This document shows positions 50,540 through 62,742 of a DNA stretch of 64,000 bases, piece after piece. The stretch covers positions 77,448,118 to 77,512,117 of the forward strand of contig NC_054537.1 in the NCBI RefSeq assembly GCF_017654505.1. Reading direction: 5' to 3'. Both the position numbers and the translations under genes were made by a program. This DNA is from Polyodon spathula (lineage: Eukaryota; Chordata; Actinopteri; Acipenseriformes; Polyodontidae). Under the pieces are notes generated by a model. It saw only the letters and a list, made by a program, of their open reading frames with translations. It did no database searches and was not told where the DNA came from. The stretch's first letter is position 1; every line of letters starts with the position of its first letter.

Positions 50540-53500
50540 TTATTGAATTGAATGCAAGGCAATTCGGTACAATGAACAATGATATGTGTAATATATATTA
50601 TATATATATTTTTTTATATATATATATATATATGTGCAATTTTTTAACATTTCAAAACAGGATGTAGTTGTGACTATTGTGGCACACGTTTAACAAATCA
50701 AAAAAAAAACAAAGTTTATGTTCAAAAGGTCCCACTACCCACAGAACAGTGTGTTTTTTCGTTCAGAAAAAAAAGAAAACATATGAATCCAAATTAACAT
50801 GTATTTATACTAAAGTAATACAAAGATGACTACAAAAGATTTAGAAGTGAGTAGTTTTTCGAGATTTACGATTATACTGTAAATACGATTATACTGTATT
50901 TACAGTAAAGCGTGCCTCTAAAACACTGTATGAATGTAAACGGTGGGTAAATCGCCTTCTCACACTAAAAAGTCGTATAAATAATCAGAGACTTCAGCAG
51001 TGAAAATCCCATTTGTGAGGTAACCTTGCGCAACTTTCTACTATAGTAAGTCCTAACATCTTTTGTGATCTGAGATCTGCTGGAAGTAGCTATGGCAAGG
51101 TTCTTTGACCAAATAGGAACAAAAAAAAAATACAATACAAGGGATTTAGAGACTTCCATTCAGTTTTTTTTTTCTTTTTTCACGTGACACCATATATTCA
51201 GCGTTTCAAATTATTACTATTCGACTCATAAAATTATAGTGTTATATAGTCTGGTTGTTTTAAAAGCAAGGTTATACAAAAATACTGAAGCGACTACAAA
51301 TAAAAAATGCAGCCATTTGTAATAAATAAATAAATAAATATACAAACAAACAACGAAGCCCTTACCAAAGCATAGATATGGTTTTACACTTTTGTTATCT
51401 TCGTGTTTGGTGATCTGCTAGCTGATTGCTTTAACGTCTCCACACACCAGACGCAATGCCATTTTTTAACTGGCGACAAGACACTTTCACAGCGGCATGA
51501 CCATACACACCAGAAGTGACAGAGGCAATGGGACAGGTTTAAAAACTTCCAGATCTATAAAACTGTTCAAAATTGCTCTCTGTTCATTGTAGTGTCTTCT
51601 CTGACGGTATTTCAACATATATGGCAATAAATCATAGACACCAGGCTTATCCAGTTCCTTCGTATATTATCTTTCAAATCCGTATCTTTATAATTGTGAA
51701 GCCCTTTGTCATAAAGCTCTGGGTAATTTTTCAACGGTAAGTATTATTGTTTTCTCCGTCATTTTGGATACTGATTCACCCTGCTGGACCACGTGCATTG
51801 GAGCTGTTCTCTGATTGCTCAATGCCCTAGTTGACGCACGTCAAACTGCAAAAAATAGGATTCAATCCGTTTTATTTTGTGCCTCTCCTGCATTGACAGT
51901 CGAGTATCCTGTGGTGTGAAAGATACTTATCAAAAGTATAGGTTCTATTCATTTTGACGTATTGTTGCATAGTTCTGCTTGCCGCATCATTTTTGGTGGG
52001 TAGCAGCCTTTAAAGTTAGACTTTTCTGTTCCTTAACTATAAGATGCAATATACTGTACAATAGCCTTAAATAGTGTATATCATGGGTACTAACCAAGGA
52101 CAAGAAAAGTCATGTTTGCATCCATTTAAGTGACGAAATAGCTCCATCAATCAAATACTAGCAAATAATTTTTCCAAAATATAATGAGATCGTACTGTAT
52201 GTGTGTGACTAGACAAATGTGTAACCAATAAGCCATATGGTGATAATGTGCAGATCCCCACCCTGTATTTTATCTAGACCCCCGCCCTTTCCCAGTAAAT
52301 GTGTCAGTATGAAAGAAGTGGACATACATGTTGTCTATTTTCCTGTTTTGGGAGTATCCTAGAATGAGTTTTATGTTTCCCACATAATTATGCAGTTAAG
52401 ATTCCAGTAACATTGTTATGCAATTAAGTTCTGTAACCCAAACCTTAAAATAATCGCTGGCAGAGGCTACCTTATTCATATAATCAAGGTCCTGTGCACC
52501 TGGTACTTACTAATGCGCTTCAGATATCAGGAGATTTCCTTGCCGATAGATATAATTTCAACATTTGAAGATTAAATGAAATCTAGTAAATAACAGGCAT
52601 GTTACCCTGGAATGCCACCTAATATCTTCACCTAGTCCTGTAACATCAGGCATGTGTGGGCTGAACAAACCCTTTAATTTGAAATGTATTCCACCCATAC
52701 ACTCTGCTGAAATACATTTAAAACAAATGCAATGGAAATATTCAGTGAACACATCCTCAGCACATCTGTAATACTATCAAACGTATGATATATATTTTCT
52801 AGAGTGCTCAACACATGTTCTGTTTAGTACATAAAACAACCTTAGCATAATGTTTCATTCTGTATATAGTAATTCAAATGTTTAAATTTAAATGGGACAA
52901 GACAATAAAACCTACGTACTTTGATAGTAATTTGTGCAAATACCTAAATATATATTATCTGATATATAAATTTCCAACATAATTGCACTTGTGCCATCAT
53001 CCGTCCTCATTTTCCATTCCAAAAGTGCAAATTCATTTTTGGTCATGCTAAACTGTATGTTGCCCAAATGAATGCATTTTCTTGACTATATCATGACAGA
53101 TGTTCACTGGCAATACTGTGGCCTGATCTTAAACCTTTCTATGTGAATCCTACCTTTCTCCCTGGTTTACAGGTTTTATTTTTGACTGTTTTTAGGTTGA
53201 AAATACAGGTTAAATTACATTTTTTTAAAAAATCTGATTGAATTCAAATTGAATTCAGATTGAATTCTGCACATTCAAATAGAATCTGGTACAGTCAGGT
53301 AGTCTTTTATTATACTCTTACCAAATAGAACCAAGCCCAGAGTTCCAAGATAAAAATTATTGTAATAATAAAGAATTTGAGGATTCGATTTTAGTCATAA
53401 AGAGTAACACAGTTTGTCTTTTTGACTGGCTATAATCCGGTCTGATTTCATGCAACCTACGTCTTGACATGCCATATAAAAATAATTATCTAACCATGTG

Positions 53501-55075
53501 AATCCCCTGGTACTTTATCAGCAGTCATTTCCAGTCTTAATCATCCCACTATTCCTTATTTATTTCCTGTTACTTGTCTGGATAAAATGTCTCCTGCCTA
53601 TAAATAAAACGAACAAACTGTTTTCAGATTGCATTACCTCCTACCGTACATTCAGTTTTGGTTGGCTCGGGGTAAGGGGGAATCTTGTTAAAGTGTGTCC
53701 AGCCTTTTAATTCGTAACTAAATAAATAAATAAAATGCGGTACCAAAATGTGGCATACAAAGTGAAACAATGATCTCATTGTCAGAACTCTTGAAGGATA
53801 TTATTGTTCTTCAGGGTATGCCTCCAATATGCAAGGTCTCGTAACACATATTATTGTTCAGAGCCTGGACGGGTGTCAAAGATATCAGAAGTATTTTGGT
53901 TAATGACAAGTCGACTTTTATGTACTTCACAAACAAAATATATTTATCCACTGATATGCAAAATAAAGGCTTGCTTGCTATGAATACATTTGATTTATGA
54001 AACAGTCAAAGCAATATTGATCATTATTGGCTCAAATAAATATTGAGTTCGTAGGTTCAATCAAATGATTTTATGAGGATCAACAGATTCAAGAAATTGA
54101 TTTAAAGCAGTAATTAGTTTAGTAACTCATACTAGTATTCAATGGTTTAACATGCATAGATTCTGTGGTCCCAGCTTGCTTGTAAGCAAGGGATTAGTTG
54201 TAGTTGCTGGTGTTGGGTGCTTCCTCTGATCTCGCTTTGTCTGAAGAAAACAGAAAAGAAAGAAAGCAAGTACAGGTCTAATTGCTATCATTGATGTACA
54301 GGGGCATCTTGTTGCGATGAAGGAGGCGAAGATGAAGAAGGCCTGCAGTCAAAAGCCTGTGGAACCAGACAGAGGCTAAGACAGTCTGGAAGAGAGAGAA
54401 TTGCTGTGATGGAGAAGAGAGAGACAATGCTCTCCTTGAACAGCACTTCTTAAACACCTTTGTACAGGTGTGTTTTTGTTGGAATCATCCTTTTAAAGTG
54501 TACCCGCCTAGGTGATTTAGATAAGTCATCACTCCTTCTTTCCATGTCTCCTGCCTTCACCTTCCTATCTTTCATGAAACTTAGAAACTTATTTTGTTTT
54601 TAATGTTTGCACTCACAAGGCTTATATCAATATTTTCTCTACATGTGACAACCAAACCTCTGCTTCTACAAGGAATATTTGCATTATCAATGTGAGCAGG
54701 GCGCTGGAACTAGGGGTGCTGGGTTGCAGTAGCACTCCCTGGCTTTGCATGGCTTCCATCATGGGTTACAGTTTTGTTCAATGGCTTTCAGCACCCCGAC
54801 TTTAAAAATGGTTCCTGTGCCACTGAATGTGAGATGAAAGGTAAGAGATTAATTTGATTTATAGTCTTACCTTCAACACCTGTGCGACCTTCCATGAACT
54901 GACAAATAAATAAATAAATAATAATAATCACAAAGCATTTTTTCTGCAGGGAAGCTTGCACAGGTTTTGAAGTTGGTCATATTATTATCACTGTTATTAT
55001 TTATTTATTTGCCAGTTAAGGGAATTAGTCTCATTCCCTTAACTATATTCTCACATTGATTCTGTATTTAGTGTC
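50540..55075. other. No gene recognised
   Basis: AT-rich DNA with short (TA)n at 50590-50632 and AAAT runs at 51325 and 53720. 54180-54580 is purine-rich and could be a repeat of unknown type. Open frames are short and without motifs. Confidence 0.55.
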
Positions 55076-55596
55076 TGTAGCAGGGCGAGGAGCCCTGTAC
55101 ATGTGTTTGTTCATTTTGTATTTGTTCTGTTGTATTGTTGTTATTTTTATGATTTATTTATTGTATTTAAATATGACTGCATAGCCATGTTTTGTTATTG
55201 TTTTGTTTGTATTTAAATGTGTTCAGGCAGAGGCGAGGTCGGTAGCTCGTCCTCTGCCAGGAGTAATTAAAAACCTTGTGCAGAAGGTCACCTGCATACA
55301 AGCCTGCAGCTCGCTGCACTATGGGTGGTTGTTCTAGAGGAGTGAATGGGAGCGAGAGATGAAAGTGAACTAAAACTAAAACATAGAATCAGAGAAAGCA
55401 ATCTCCCCAGCCTGACCTATGGTTTTAGTGTAAGAGATTTGTTTTGGTTTAATTATTTATTTTGCTCTGTGAGCACTGTTTTTGTTAAAACCTTTTTTTT
55501 TTATTTTTGACGCACACCGTGTATTTTTGCACCGCAGTACTTTGTTTTTGTTCCTGTTTCTGGCCTGACGTCACCGCTACTGTCATCCCTGTCACA
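55076..55596 (+). mobile_element. Solo LTR with imperfect 5-bp duplication
   Basis: 521 bp, starts TGTAGCAGGGCGAGG and ends ATCCCTGTCACA. Flanks are GTGTC (55071-55075) and GTGAC (55597-55601), four of five identical. The end TGACGTCACCG...CCTGTCACA resembles the end of the 57976-58618 LTR in reverse, suggesting related families. No internal region attached. Confidence 0.72.
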
Positions 55597-55601
55597 GTGA
55601 C

Positions 55602-57096
55602 AGTACTAGTTTTCTTGCTGCCACTTTGAACATCGTTATGATCTGATCTTTAAAGTTAAGGAACAAACTACAAGCAAAAGTGGTCTTAAGTATAGAAAAT
55701 ATGGATATGAACCATACTGAGTTCAATTTAAAAATCAAGCCTCAAGGATGCAATGAAAAATGGAAATCAGAACAGAAAGCCAAATGCAATGAATAGTACA
55801 TTCTGTACACACTACCTTTTTTTATCATTGTAAACATGTTGTTCTGTTTTAGAGTAGAACACAACAAATATCCCAATAACCATATATTATAAACTTGTTT
55901 CGTTATTTCACTGGCAGCTTGTATCCTTGTCATGACTACACCACAACGCCCCTGTTAAATCCCAGTCAAAATTGAGACTGATGGATTTTTTGTGTTTAGT
56001 AAAACTGTAATTTACTGTTGCACACTTCAAACAGCCATTATGGAAAGCAAATTAAAAACCCTGTATCACTACCAATGACAGGCAAAAACTTGTAAGGCAT
56101 TTATTCGAATTCTGGGTTTGGATGAAGTCCACACACAATTCAACATTTGGCCTTGAGGTTTGAGAAGTTATCCAAAGCCTATGATTGTGTTGTTGCTTTG
56201 TATCTGCATTGGGATTGGGTTTCATCTGCTTATCAGTCTGATCCACAAAAAACATACACCTAATCTTTTTATATGTTGAAATTTGCTAATTATATTAAGT
56301 CAGATATTTGATCCACTACAACAGTAAAAATAGCCACAAAGCAAAATATTTGGAAAATGTGCTCAAAGTTCTAACCTTTGTATTTGGCTTAGTTCTAATG
56401 ACTTCATGACTCATTCAAGAATAATACTACAAATCTCTGCCAAGTAAAATTAGTGAATCATGATACTAGCTTGTAAAAACATTAAATATACTGTGTCATG
56501 CAATGACATGAAATGAACTTCAGAAAACTTCACATAATAATGTGATACCAACTCGTAAAACTATGTTTTTGAATGTTTTTACATTTAAAAACACGAAAAA
56601 CATCAAGTAATCATGAGTTAGATGGTTAATTTACCTGTGTTCCTGAGCATCACACAGTTTAGCAAATCTGGGCTAATGTACAAAAGCTAGCAAGACGTTG
56701 GGACCTGTTTTCTAAATCTGTACATTTTTATCAAAAGATAAAAAAACAACCTTTCAGCTTACAAAGTGAGAAATAAACTTACACCACCTTTATTTAAATA
56801 ATGTACCTGTTACAGTTTTTTGTTTTTTTTTTCTTATTGAAAAAATTGATTACTTTACACTTAGAATAAAAAGGCTTCTCACATCAAGGAAGCAAAATAA
56901 AGAAAGAAATAATAACCAGTCCCAGTGTTATAACCAGAAATGGATGGCAGGTGGTGGTTTGGGCACTGTTACATACAGTAACTTTTAGTTAATGCACAAC
57001 TGTTACTTAATACAGTACATAACAGTAAATGCAGTAAATGCAATTGCATATCTATTTAATATTAATTTATGCCACACAATATAAATTGTTACCATA
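55602..57096. other. No gene recognised
   Basis: AT-rich DNA without supported genes or clear repeats. Confidence 0.5.
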
Positions 57097-59352
57097 CAGT
57101 GGATCTCAAAATTATTCACCCCCCTTGGACTTTTCCACATTTTACTGTGTTACAACATGGAATCAAAATCGATTTAATTAGGAGTTTTTGCCACTGATCA
57201 ACACAAAAAAAGTCCATAATGTCAAAGTGAAAAATAAAATCTACAAATTGTTTTAAATTAATTACAAATACAAAACAGAAAATAATTGATTTGCATAAGT
57301 ATTCACCCCCTTAAGTCAATATTTGGTAGAGCCACCTTTGGCAGCAATTACAACCATGAGTCTATTTGGATAAGTCTCTACCAGCTTTGCACATCTGGAC
57401 ACTGCAATTTTTGCCCATTCTTCTTTGCAAAATTGCTCAAACTCTGTCAAGTTGGATGGGGACCTTTGGTGAACAGCAATTTTCAACTCTTTCCACATAT
57501 TCTCAATTGGATTGAGGTCCAGGCTTTGACCTTTTTGTTTTTAAGTCACTCCAGTGTGGCTTTGGCTGTATGTTTGGGGTCATTGTCCTGCTAGATGATG
57601 AATCTTCTCCCAAGTCCCAGGTCTCTTGCAGACTTCAACAGGTTTCCCTCCAGGATTTCTCTGTACTTTGCTGCATCCATTTTGCCCTCTATCTTCACAA
57701 GCTTTCCAGGCCCTGACGCAGAGAAGCATCCCCATAGCATGATGCTGCCACCACCATGCTTCATGGTAGAGATGGTGTTCTCAGGATGATGTGCGGTGTT
57801 ATGCTTGTGCCAAACATAATGCTTAGCATTGAGGCCAAAAAGCTCTATCCTGGTCTCATCAGACCATAGAATCTTTTTCCACTTGGTGTCAGAGTCTCCC
57901 ACATGTCTTCTGGCAAACTCTAGCCAAGGTTTGATGTGAGTTTTTTTCAACAATGGCTTTCTTTTTGCCACTCTCTGTCACAAAGATGGCCGAGTGGGTG
58001 ACGTCAGAACCAGGAAGGAATGAACACAAAGACAGATGATGTGAAATGATGATGGCGCTTGCTTGCGCCGGTTTATTGTAAATAAAACAGTTGAACAAAC
58101 AGAAACAACAGGACACGGCACTCTATGCCAAAATAAAAAGACAAACAAAAACGGACTAACACTTTACAAACGGTGAGCAGATCGACAAACAAACACGGTG
58201 AGTTAAATAAACAAGAGTCGTGCTGGTCCCACCAGCACACAATAGCAATTGTTGTAAACGATTTCTCCTCCTCTCTCCCGTTCTCCACTCACCAAACACC
58301 CAACCGCAAGTGGGTGAAAACATGTTGTTTTTATGCAACTGTATCAAGACTCGATTGCTAATCAATCATTCAATTGGAGTCTCGGTACAACTGCACGTGA
58401 ATTAATAAAGTGCAATTCCCCGTGCTCACATATTATTACTTTTTACTTGCACATGAAGTGCTGTGCAAACCTCTTGCCTAAATACAAATATACATTTTAA
58501 ACACTTGTGTTACACAGACCCGTTTATATCCCATGTACCAATGACTATACACCAACATTTAACACACCACACTCAACATATAACAGATAATATACACAGG
58601 GGCGGGCACTTTGTCACACTCTCCCATAAAGGCCAGTTTTGTGAAGCACCCAGGCTATTGTTACCTTATGCACACTGTCTCCCAGCTCAGCTGTGGAAGA
58701 CTGTAACTCCTTTAGAGTTACCATAGGCCTGTTGGTGGCCTCCCTGACTAGTGCCCTTCTCGCCTGAATACTCAGTTTTTGAGGACGGCCTGTTTAAGAC
58801 AGATTCACAGTTGTGCCATATTCTCTCCATTTCTTAATAATGGACTTTACTGTGCTCCAGGGGATATTCAATGCCTTTGAAATGTTCTTATATCCTACCC
58901 CTAATTGATGCTTTTGAAGAACCATATTACGGATTTGCTTTGAATGTTCCTTCGTCTTCATGATGTAGTTTTTGTTAGGAAATCTACTAACCAACTGTGG
59001 GACCTTCCAGAGACAGGTGTATTTAACCTGAAATCATGTGATACATCTTAATTGCACACAGATGGACTCCATTCAACTAATTATGTGACTTCTAAAGACA
59101 ACTGGTTGCACCAGAGCTTATTTAGGTGTGTCATAGCAAAGGGGGTGAATACTTATGCAATCAATTATTTTCTGTTTTATATTTGTAATTAATTTAGAAC
59201 AATTTGTAGATTTCATTTTTCACTTTGACATTATGGACTTTTTTGTGTTGATCAGTGGCAAAAAGTCCTAATTAAATCTATTTTGATTCCATGTTGTAAC
59301 ACAATAAAATGTGGAAAAGTCCAAGGGGGGTGAATACTTTTGAGAGCCACTG
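57097..59352 (-). mobile_element. Tc1-type DNA transposon split by a solo LTR
   Basis: Ends CAGTGGATCTCAAAATTATT (left) and, reversed, CAGTGGCTCTCAAAAGTATT (right), with TA outside each. Minus-strand transposase fragments: 58994-58794 (MKTKEHSKQIRNMVLQKHQ, HTH), 57971-57591 ([27 protein letters not shown]), 57498-57316 (C-terminal tail, VHQRSPSNLTEFEQF). The LTR at 57976-58618 separates HTH and catalytic parts. Removing LTR and duplication leaves about 1608 bp, the same size as the 48932-50539 element. Confidence 0.93.
57976..58618 (-). mobile_element. Solo LTR with perfect CTCTC duplication, inside the Tc1 copy
   Basis: 643 bp with target duplication CTCTC at 57971-57975 and 58619-58623. 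Read on the minus strand it starts TGTGACAAAGTGCCCGCCCC and ends GGCCATCTTTGTGACA, with AATAAA near 58070-58085 in minus sense. The Tc1 coding sequence continues directly across the site once the LTR and one CTCTC are discounted (GCCACTCTCCCATAAAGG). No internal region, so a solo LTR. Confidence 0.9.
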
Positions 59353-59889
59353 TAATTATTGCATCCAGGTAAGCCAGCAATTGTGGTTATACTAATGCCC
59401 TGGTGGTGGCAGCAAACACAATAAATAATATATGCTGTAAGACTGACCTACTTTTAAAAAAAAATTAATAAATAAAAATTATTTATAAAATTGATGCAAA
59501 GCATTGTAAAACAAAGGAAAGCATGACAGCTCCCCACATAGTATGGTAAATTATGCAAAAATGATGGTTAGATCAAAAAGATCAAACAGCTATTTAAGTA
59601 CACAAGTAAAACATTTCCTAGCGACACAAAAAAAAAACAGTCTAAAAAAGATATTCATTTTGTATAGCTGTATGAAATGTTAACTTGTGAAATTCAGGGG
59701 GCGTGATCCAGGGCTTTGCTGTTTCTTAATTTCACTTATCTGTCATCATTGACTCCCTGTCACAGTCACAGCTCAGCTCTTTCTCTTGCATTTTGTTTTT
59801 TCCTCCTCACTTTTTTCATAAGAACATAAGAACATAAGAAAGTTTACAAACGAGAGGAGGCCATTCGGCCCATCTTGCTCGTTTGGTTG

Positions 59890-62742
59890 TTAGTAGCTTA
59901 TTGATCCCAAAATCTCATCAAGCAGCTTCCTGAAGGATCCCAGGGTGGCAGCTTCAACAACATTACTGGGGAGTTGATTCCAGACCCTCACAATTCTCTG
60001 TGTAAAAAAGTGTCTCCTATTTTCTGTTCTGAATGCCCCTTTTTCTAAACTCCATTTGTGACCCCTGATCCTTGTTTCTTTTTTCAGGCTGAAAAAGTCC
60101 CTTGGGTCGACACTGTCAATACCTTTTAGAATTTTGAATGCTTGAATTAGGTCGCCACGTAGTCTTCTTTGTTCAAGACTGAACAGATTCAATTCTTTTA
60201 GCCTGTCTGCATATGACATGCCTTTTAAGCCCGGAATAATTCTGGTCGCTCTTCTTTGCACTCTTTCTAGAGCAGCAATATCTTTTTTATAGCGAGGTGA
60301 CCAGAACTGCACACAATATTCAAGATGAGGTCTTACAAGTGCATTGTACAGTTTTAACATTACTTCCCTTGATTTAAATTCAACACTTTTCACAATGTAT
60401 CCGAGCATCTTGTTAGCCTTTTTTATAGCTTCCCCACATTGCCTAGATGAAGACATTTCTGAGTCAACAAAAACTCCTAGGTCTTTTTCATAGATTCCTT
60501 CTCCAATTTCAATATCTCCCATATGATATTTATAATGTACATTTTTATTTCCTGCGTGCAGTACCTTACACTTTTCTCTATTAAATGTCATTTGCCATGT
60601 GTCTGCCCAGTTCTGAATCTTGTCTAGATCATTTTGAATGACCTTTGCTGCTGCAACAGTGTTTGCCACTCCTCCTACTTTTGTGTCGTCTGCAAATTTA
60701 ACAAGTTTGCTTACTATACCAGAATCTAAATCATTAATGTAGATTAGGAATAGCAGAGGACCTAATACTGATCCCTGTGGTACACCGCTGGTTACCACAC
60801 TCCATTCTGAGGTTTTTCCTCTAATCAGTACTTTCTGTTTTCTACATGTTAACCACTCCCTAATCCATGTACATGCGTTTCCTTGAATCCCAACTGCGTT
60901 CAGTTTGAGAATTAATCTTTTGTGCGGGACTTTGTCAAAAGCTTTCTGGAAATCTAAATAAACCATGTCATATGCTTTGCAATTATCCATTATCGATGTT
61001 GCATCCTCAAAAAAATCAAGCAAGTTAGTTAGGCACGATCTCCCTTTCCTAAAACCATGTTGACTGTCTCCCAGTACCCTGTTACCATATAGGTAATTTT
61101 CCATTTTGGATCTTATTATAGTTTCCATAAGTTTGCATATAATAGAAGTCAGGCTTACTGGTCTGTAGTTACCTGGTTCAGTTTTGTTTCCCTTTTTGTG
61201 GATCGGTATTATGTTTGCAATTTTCCAGTCTGTCGGTACCACCCCTGTGTCAAGAGACTGCTGCATGATCTTGGTTAGCGGTTTGTAAATTACTTCTTTC
61301 ATTTCTTTGAGTACTACTGGGAGGATCTCATCCGGCCCAGGGGATTTGTTTATTTTAAGAGCTCCTAGTCCCTTTAACACTTCTGCCTCAGTTATGCTAA
61401 AGTTATTTAAAACTGGATAGGAACTGGATGACATGTGGGGCATGTTGTCAGTATCTTCCTTTGTAAAAACTTGTGAAAAGTAATCATTTAACATATTTGC
61501 TATTTTTTTTTCTTCCTCTACGATTTTGCCATTTGTATCTCTTAAACATTTAATCTCCTCTTTGAATGTTCTCTTGCTGTTGTAATATTGGAAAAACATT
61601 TTGGAATTGGTTTTAGCTCCCTTAGCAACGTTCATTTCTATTTCTCTCTTGGCCTTTCTAACTTCCTTTTTGACTTGCGTTTGCAGTTCTGTGTTCTCTT
61701 TCTGCTTACTTTTTTTTTGGTCCTTTTTTAATGCTCTGTAAAGTGCCTTTTTTCGCTGAATATTTTTTTTAATTGATCTATTAAACCATTTTGGCAATTT
61801 AGTTTTACATTTAGATTTGTCTACTTTAGGGATATAATTGTTTTGCGCCTCTAGTACTACATTTTTGAAGAACAACCATCCTTCTTCTGTGGGTGTTTTC
61901 TCTATTTTACTCCAATCTACTTCTGTTAGTCTCTGTTTCATACCTTCATAGTTTGCTTTTCTAAAATTGTAAACCTTAGCTTTAGTCTTTACTTTTGGGG
62001 ATTTAAAAAACACTTCAAATGAGACCATGTTGTGGTCTGAGTTTGCCAGTGGTTCTCTGACCTCTGTTTTAGTTATTCTATCTTCGTTATTTGAAAAGAC
62101 TAAATCAAGGCATGCCTCCCCTCTAGTGGGTGCCTTGACAAATTGTGTTAGGAAGCAGTCATTTGTCATTTCCACCATTTCTATTTCATCCTTCGCGCTA
62201 CCCACCGGGTTTTCCCATTTTATTTGGGGGAAGTTGAAATCCCCCATTAGTATGGCTTCTCCTTTGCTACACACATTTCTAATGTCATTGTATAACAGAT
62301 TATTGTGCTCACCGTCTGAATCTGGCGGTCTATAGCATGCTCCTATTATTATGCCTTTTGAATTTTTGTCTGTTATTCTGACCCATATTGATTCGGTTTT
62401 ATTTTCTTTGTCCAGGTTTAACACCTGGGCTTCAAGACTGTTTCTTATGTATAGCGCTACCCCTCCTCCTCTTCTGTCCTGCCTGTCTTTCCTATACAGT
62501 GTATACCCACAAATATTATATTCGTCCCCATCACTCTCAGATAACCACGTTTCTGTAACACCTATCACATCATAGTTACCTGTTAGTACAGTAGCTTCAA
62601 GTTCTAGAATTTTGTTTCTGATACTTCTAGCATTTAGATAAATACATTTAATGGTTGTCTTACCTGAGTTGTTGTTCTTGTTTTGATGCGGTCTCCCTTC
62701 TGTTTTTTTGTTGATTTCTCCCCCCTTCCGTTCCCTTGTTAT
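59890..62742 (-). CDS. CR1 ORF2: endonuclease and reverse transcriptase
   Basis: Open frame of about 950 codons, stop at 59890. Order: endonuclease start YLNARSIRNK (upstream of 62568), GVTETWL, GACYRPP, MGDFNFP and SDHN; then the RT with NYRPVSLTS, AFDKVPHK, GVPQGSVLGPLLF and the catalytic FADD; then a C-terminal domain with RRATRIIPGLKG and NLFSLEQRR. It nicks DNA and copies the element's RNA at the target. The conserved endonuclease start lies in open frame before any ATG: the frame opens after TAA at 62745-62743 and the codon at 62568 is GTG, not ATG. It overlaps ORF1 by about 83 nt in the +1 frame. Confidence 0.93.
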   Translation of the reverse strand: MTRERKGGEINKKTEGRPHQNKNNNSGKTTIKCIYLNARSIRNKILELEATVLTGNYDVIGVTETWLSESDGDEYNICGYTLYRKDRQDRRGGGVALYIRNSLEAQVLNLDKENKTESIWVRITDKNSKGIIIGACYRPPDSDGEHNNLLYNDIRNVCSKGEAILMGDFNFPQIKWENPVGSAKDEIEMVEMTNDCFLTQFVKAPTRGEACLDLVFSNNEDRITKTEVREPLANSDHNMVSFEVFFKSPKVKTKAKVYNFRKANYEGMKQRLTEVDWSKIEKTPTEEGWLFFKNVVLEAQNNYIPKVDKSKCKTKLPKWFNRSIKKNIQRKKALYRALKKDQKKSKQKENTELQTQVKKEVRKAKREIEMNVAKGAKTNSKMFFQYYNSKRTFKEEIKCLRDTNGKIVEEEKKIANMLNDYFSQVFTKEDTDNMPHMSSSSYPVLNNFSITEAEVLKGLGALKINKSPGPDEILPVVLKEMKEVIYKPLTKIMQQSLDTGVVPTDWKIANIIPIHKKGNKTEPGNYRPVSLTSIICKLMETIIRSKMENYLYGNRVLGDSQHGFRKGRSCLTNLLDFFEDATSIMDNCKAYDMVYLDFQKAFDKVPHKRLILKLNAVGIQGNACTWIREWLTCRKQKVLIRGKTSEWSVVTSGVPQGSVLGPLLFLIYINDLDSGIVSKLVKFADDTKVGGVANTVAAAKVIQNDLDKIQNWADTWQMTFNREKCKVLHAGNKNVHYKYHMGDIEIGEGIYEKDLGVFVDSEMSSSRQCGEAIKKANKMLGYIVKSVEFKSREVMLKLYNALVRPHLEYCVQFWSPRYKKDIAALERVQRRATRIIPGLKGMSYADRLKELNLFSLEQRRLRGDLIQAFKILKGIDSVDPRDFFSLKKETRIRGHKWSLEKGAFRTENRRHFFTQRIVRVWNQLPSNVVEAATLGSFRKLLDEILGSISY

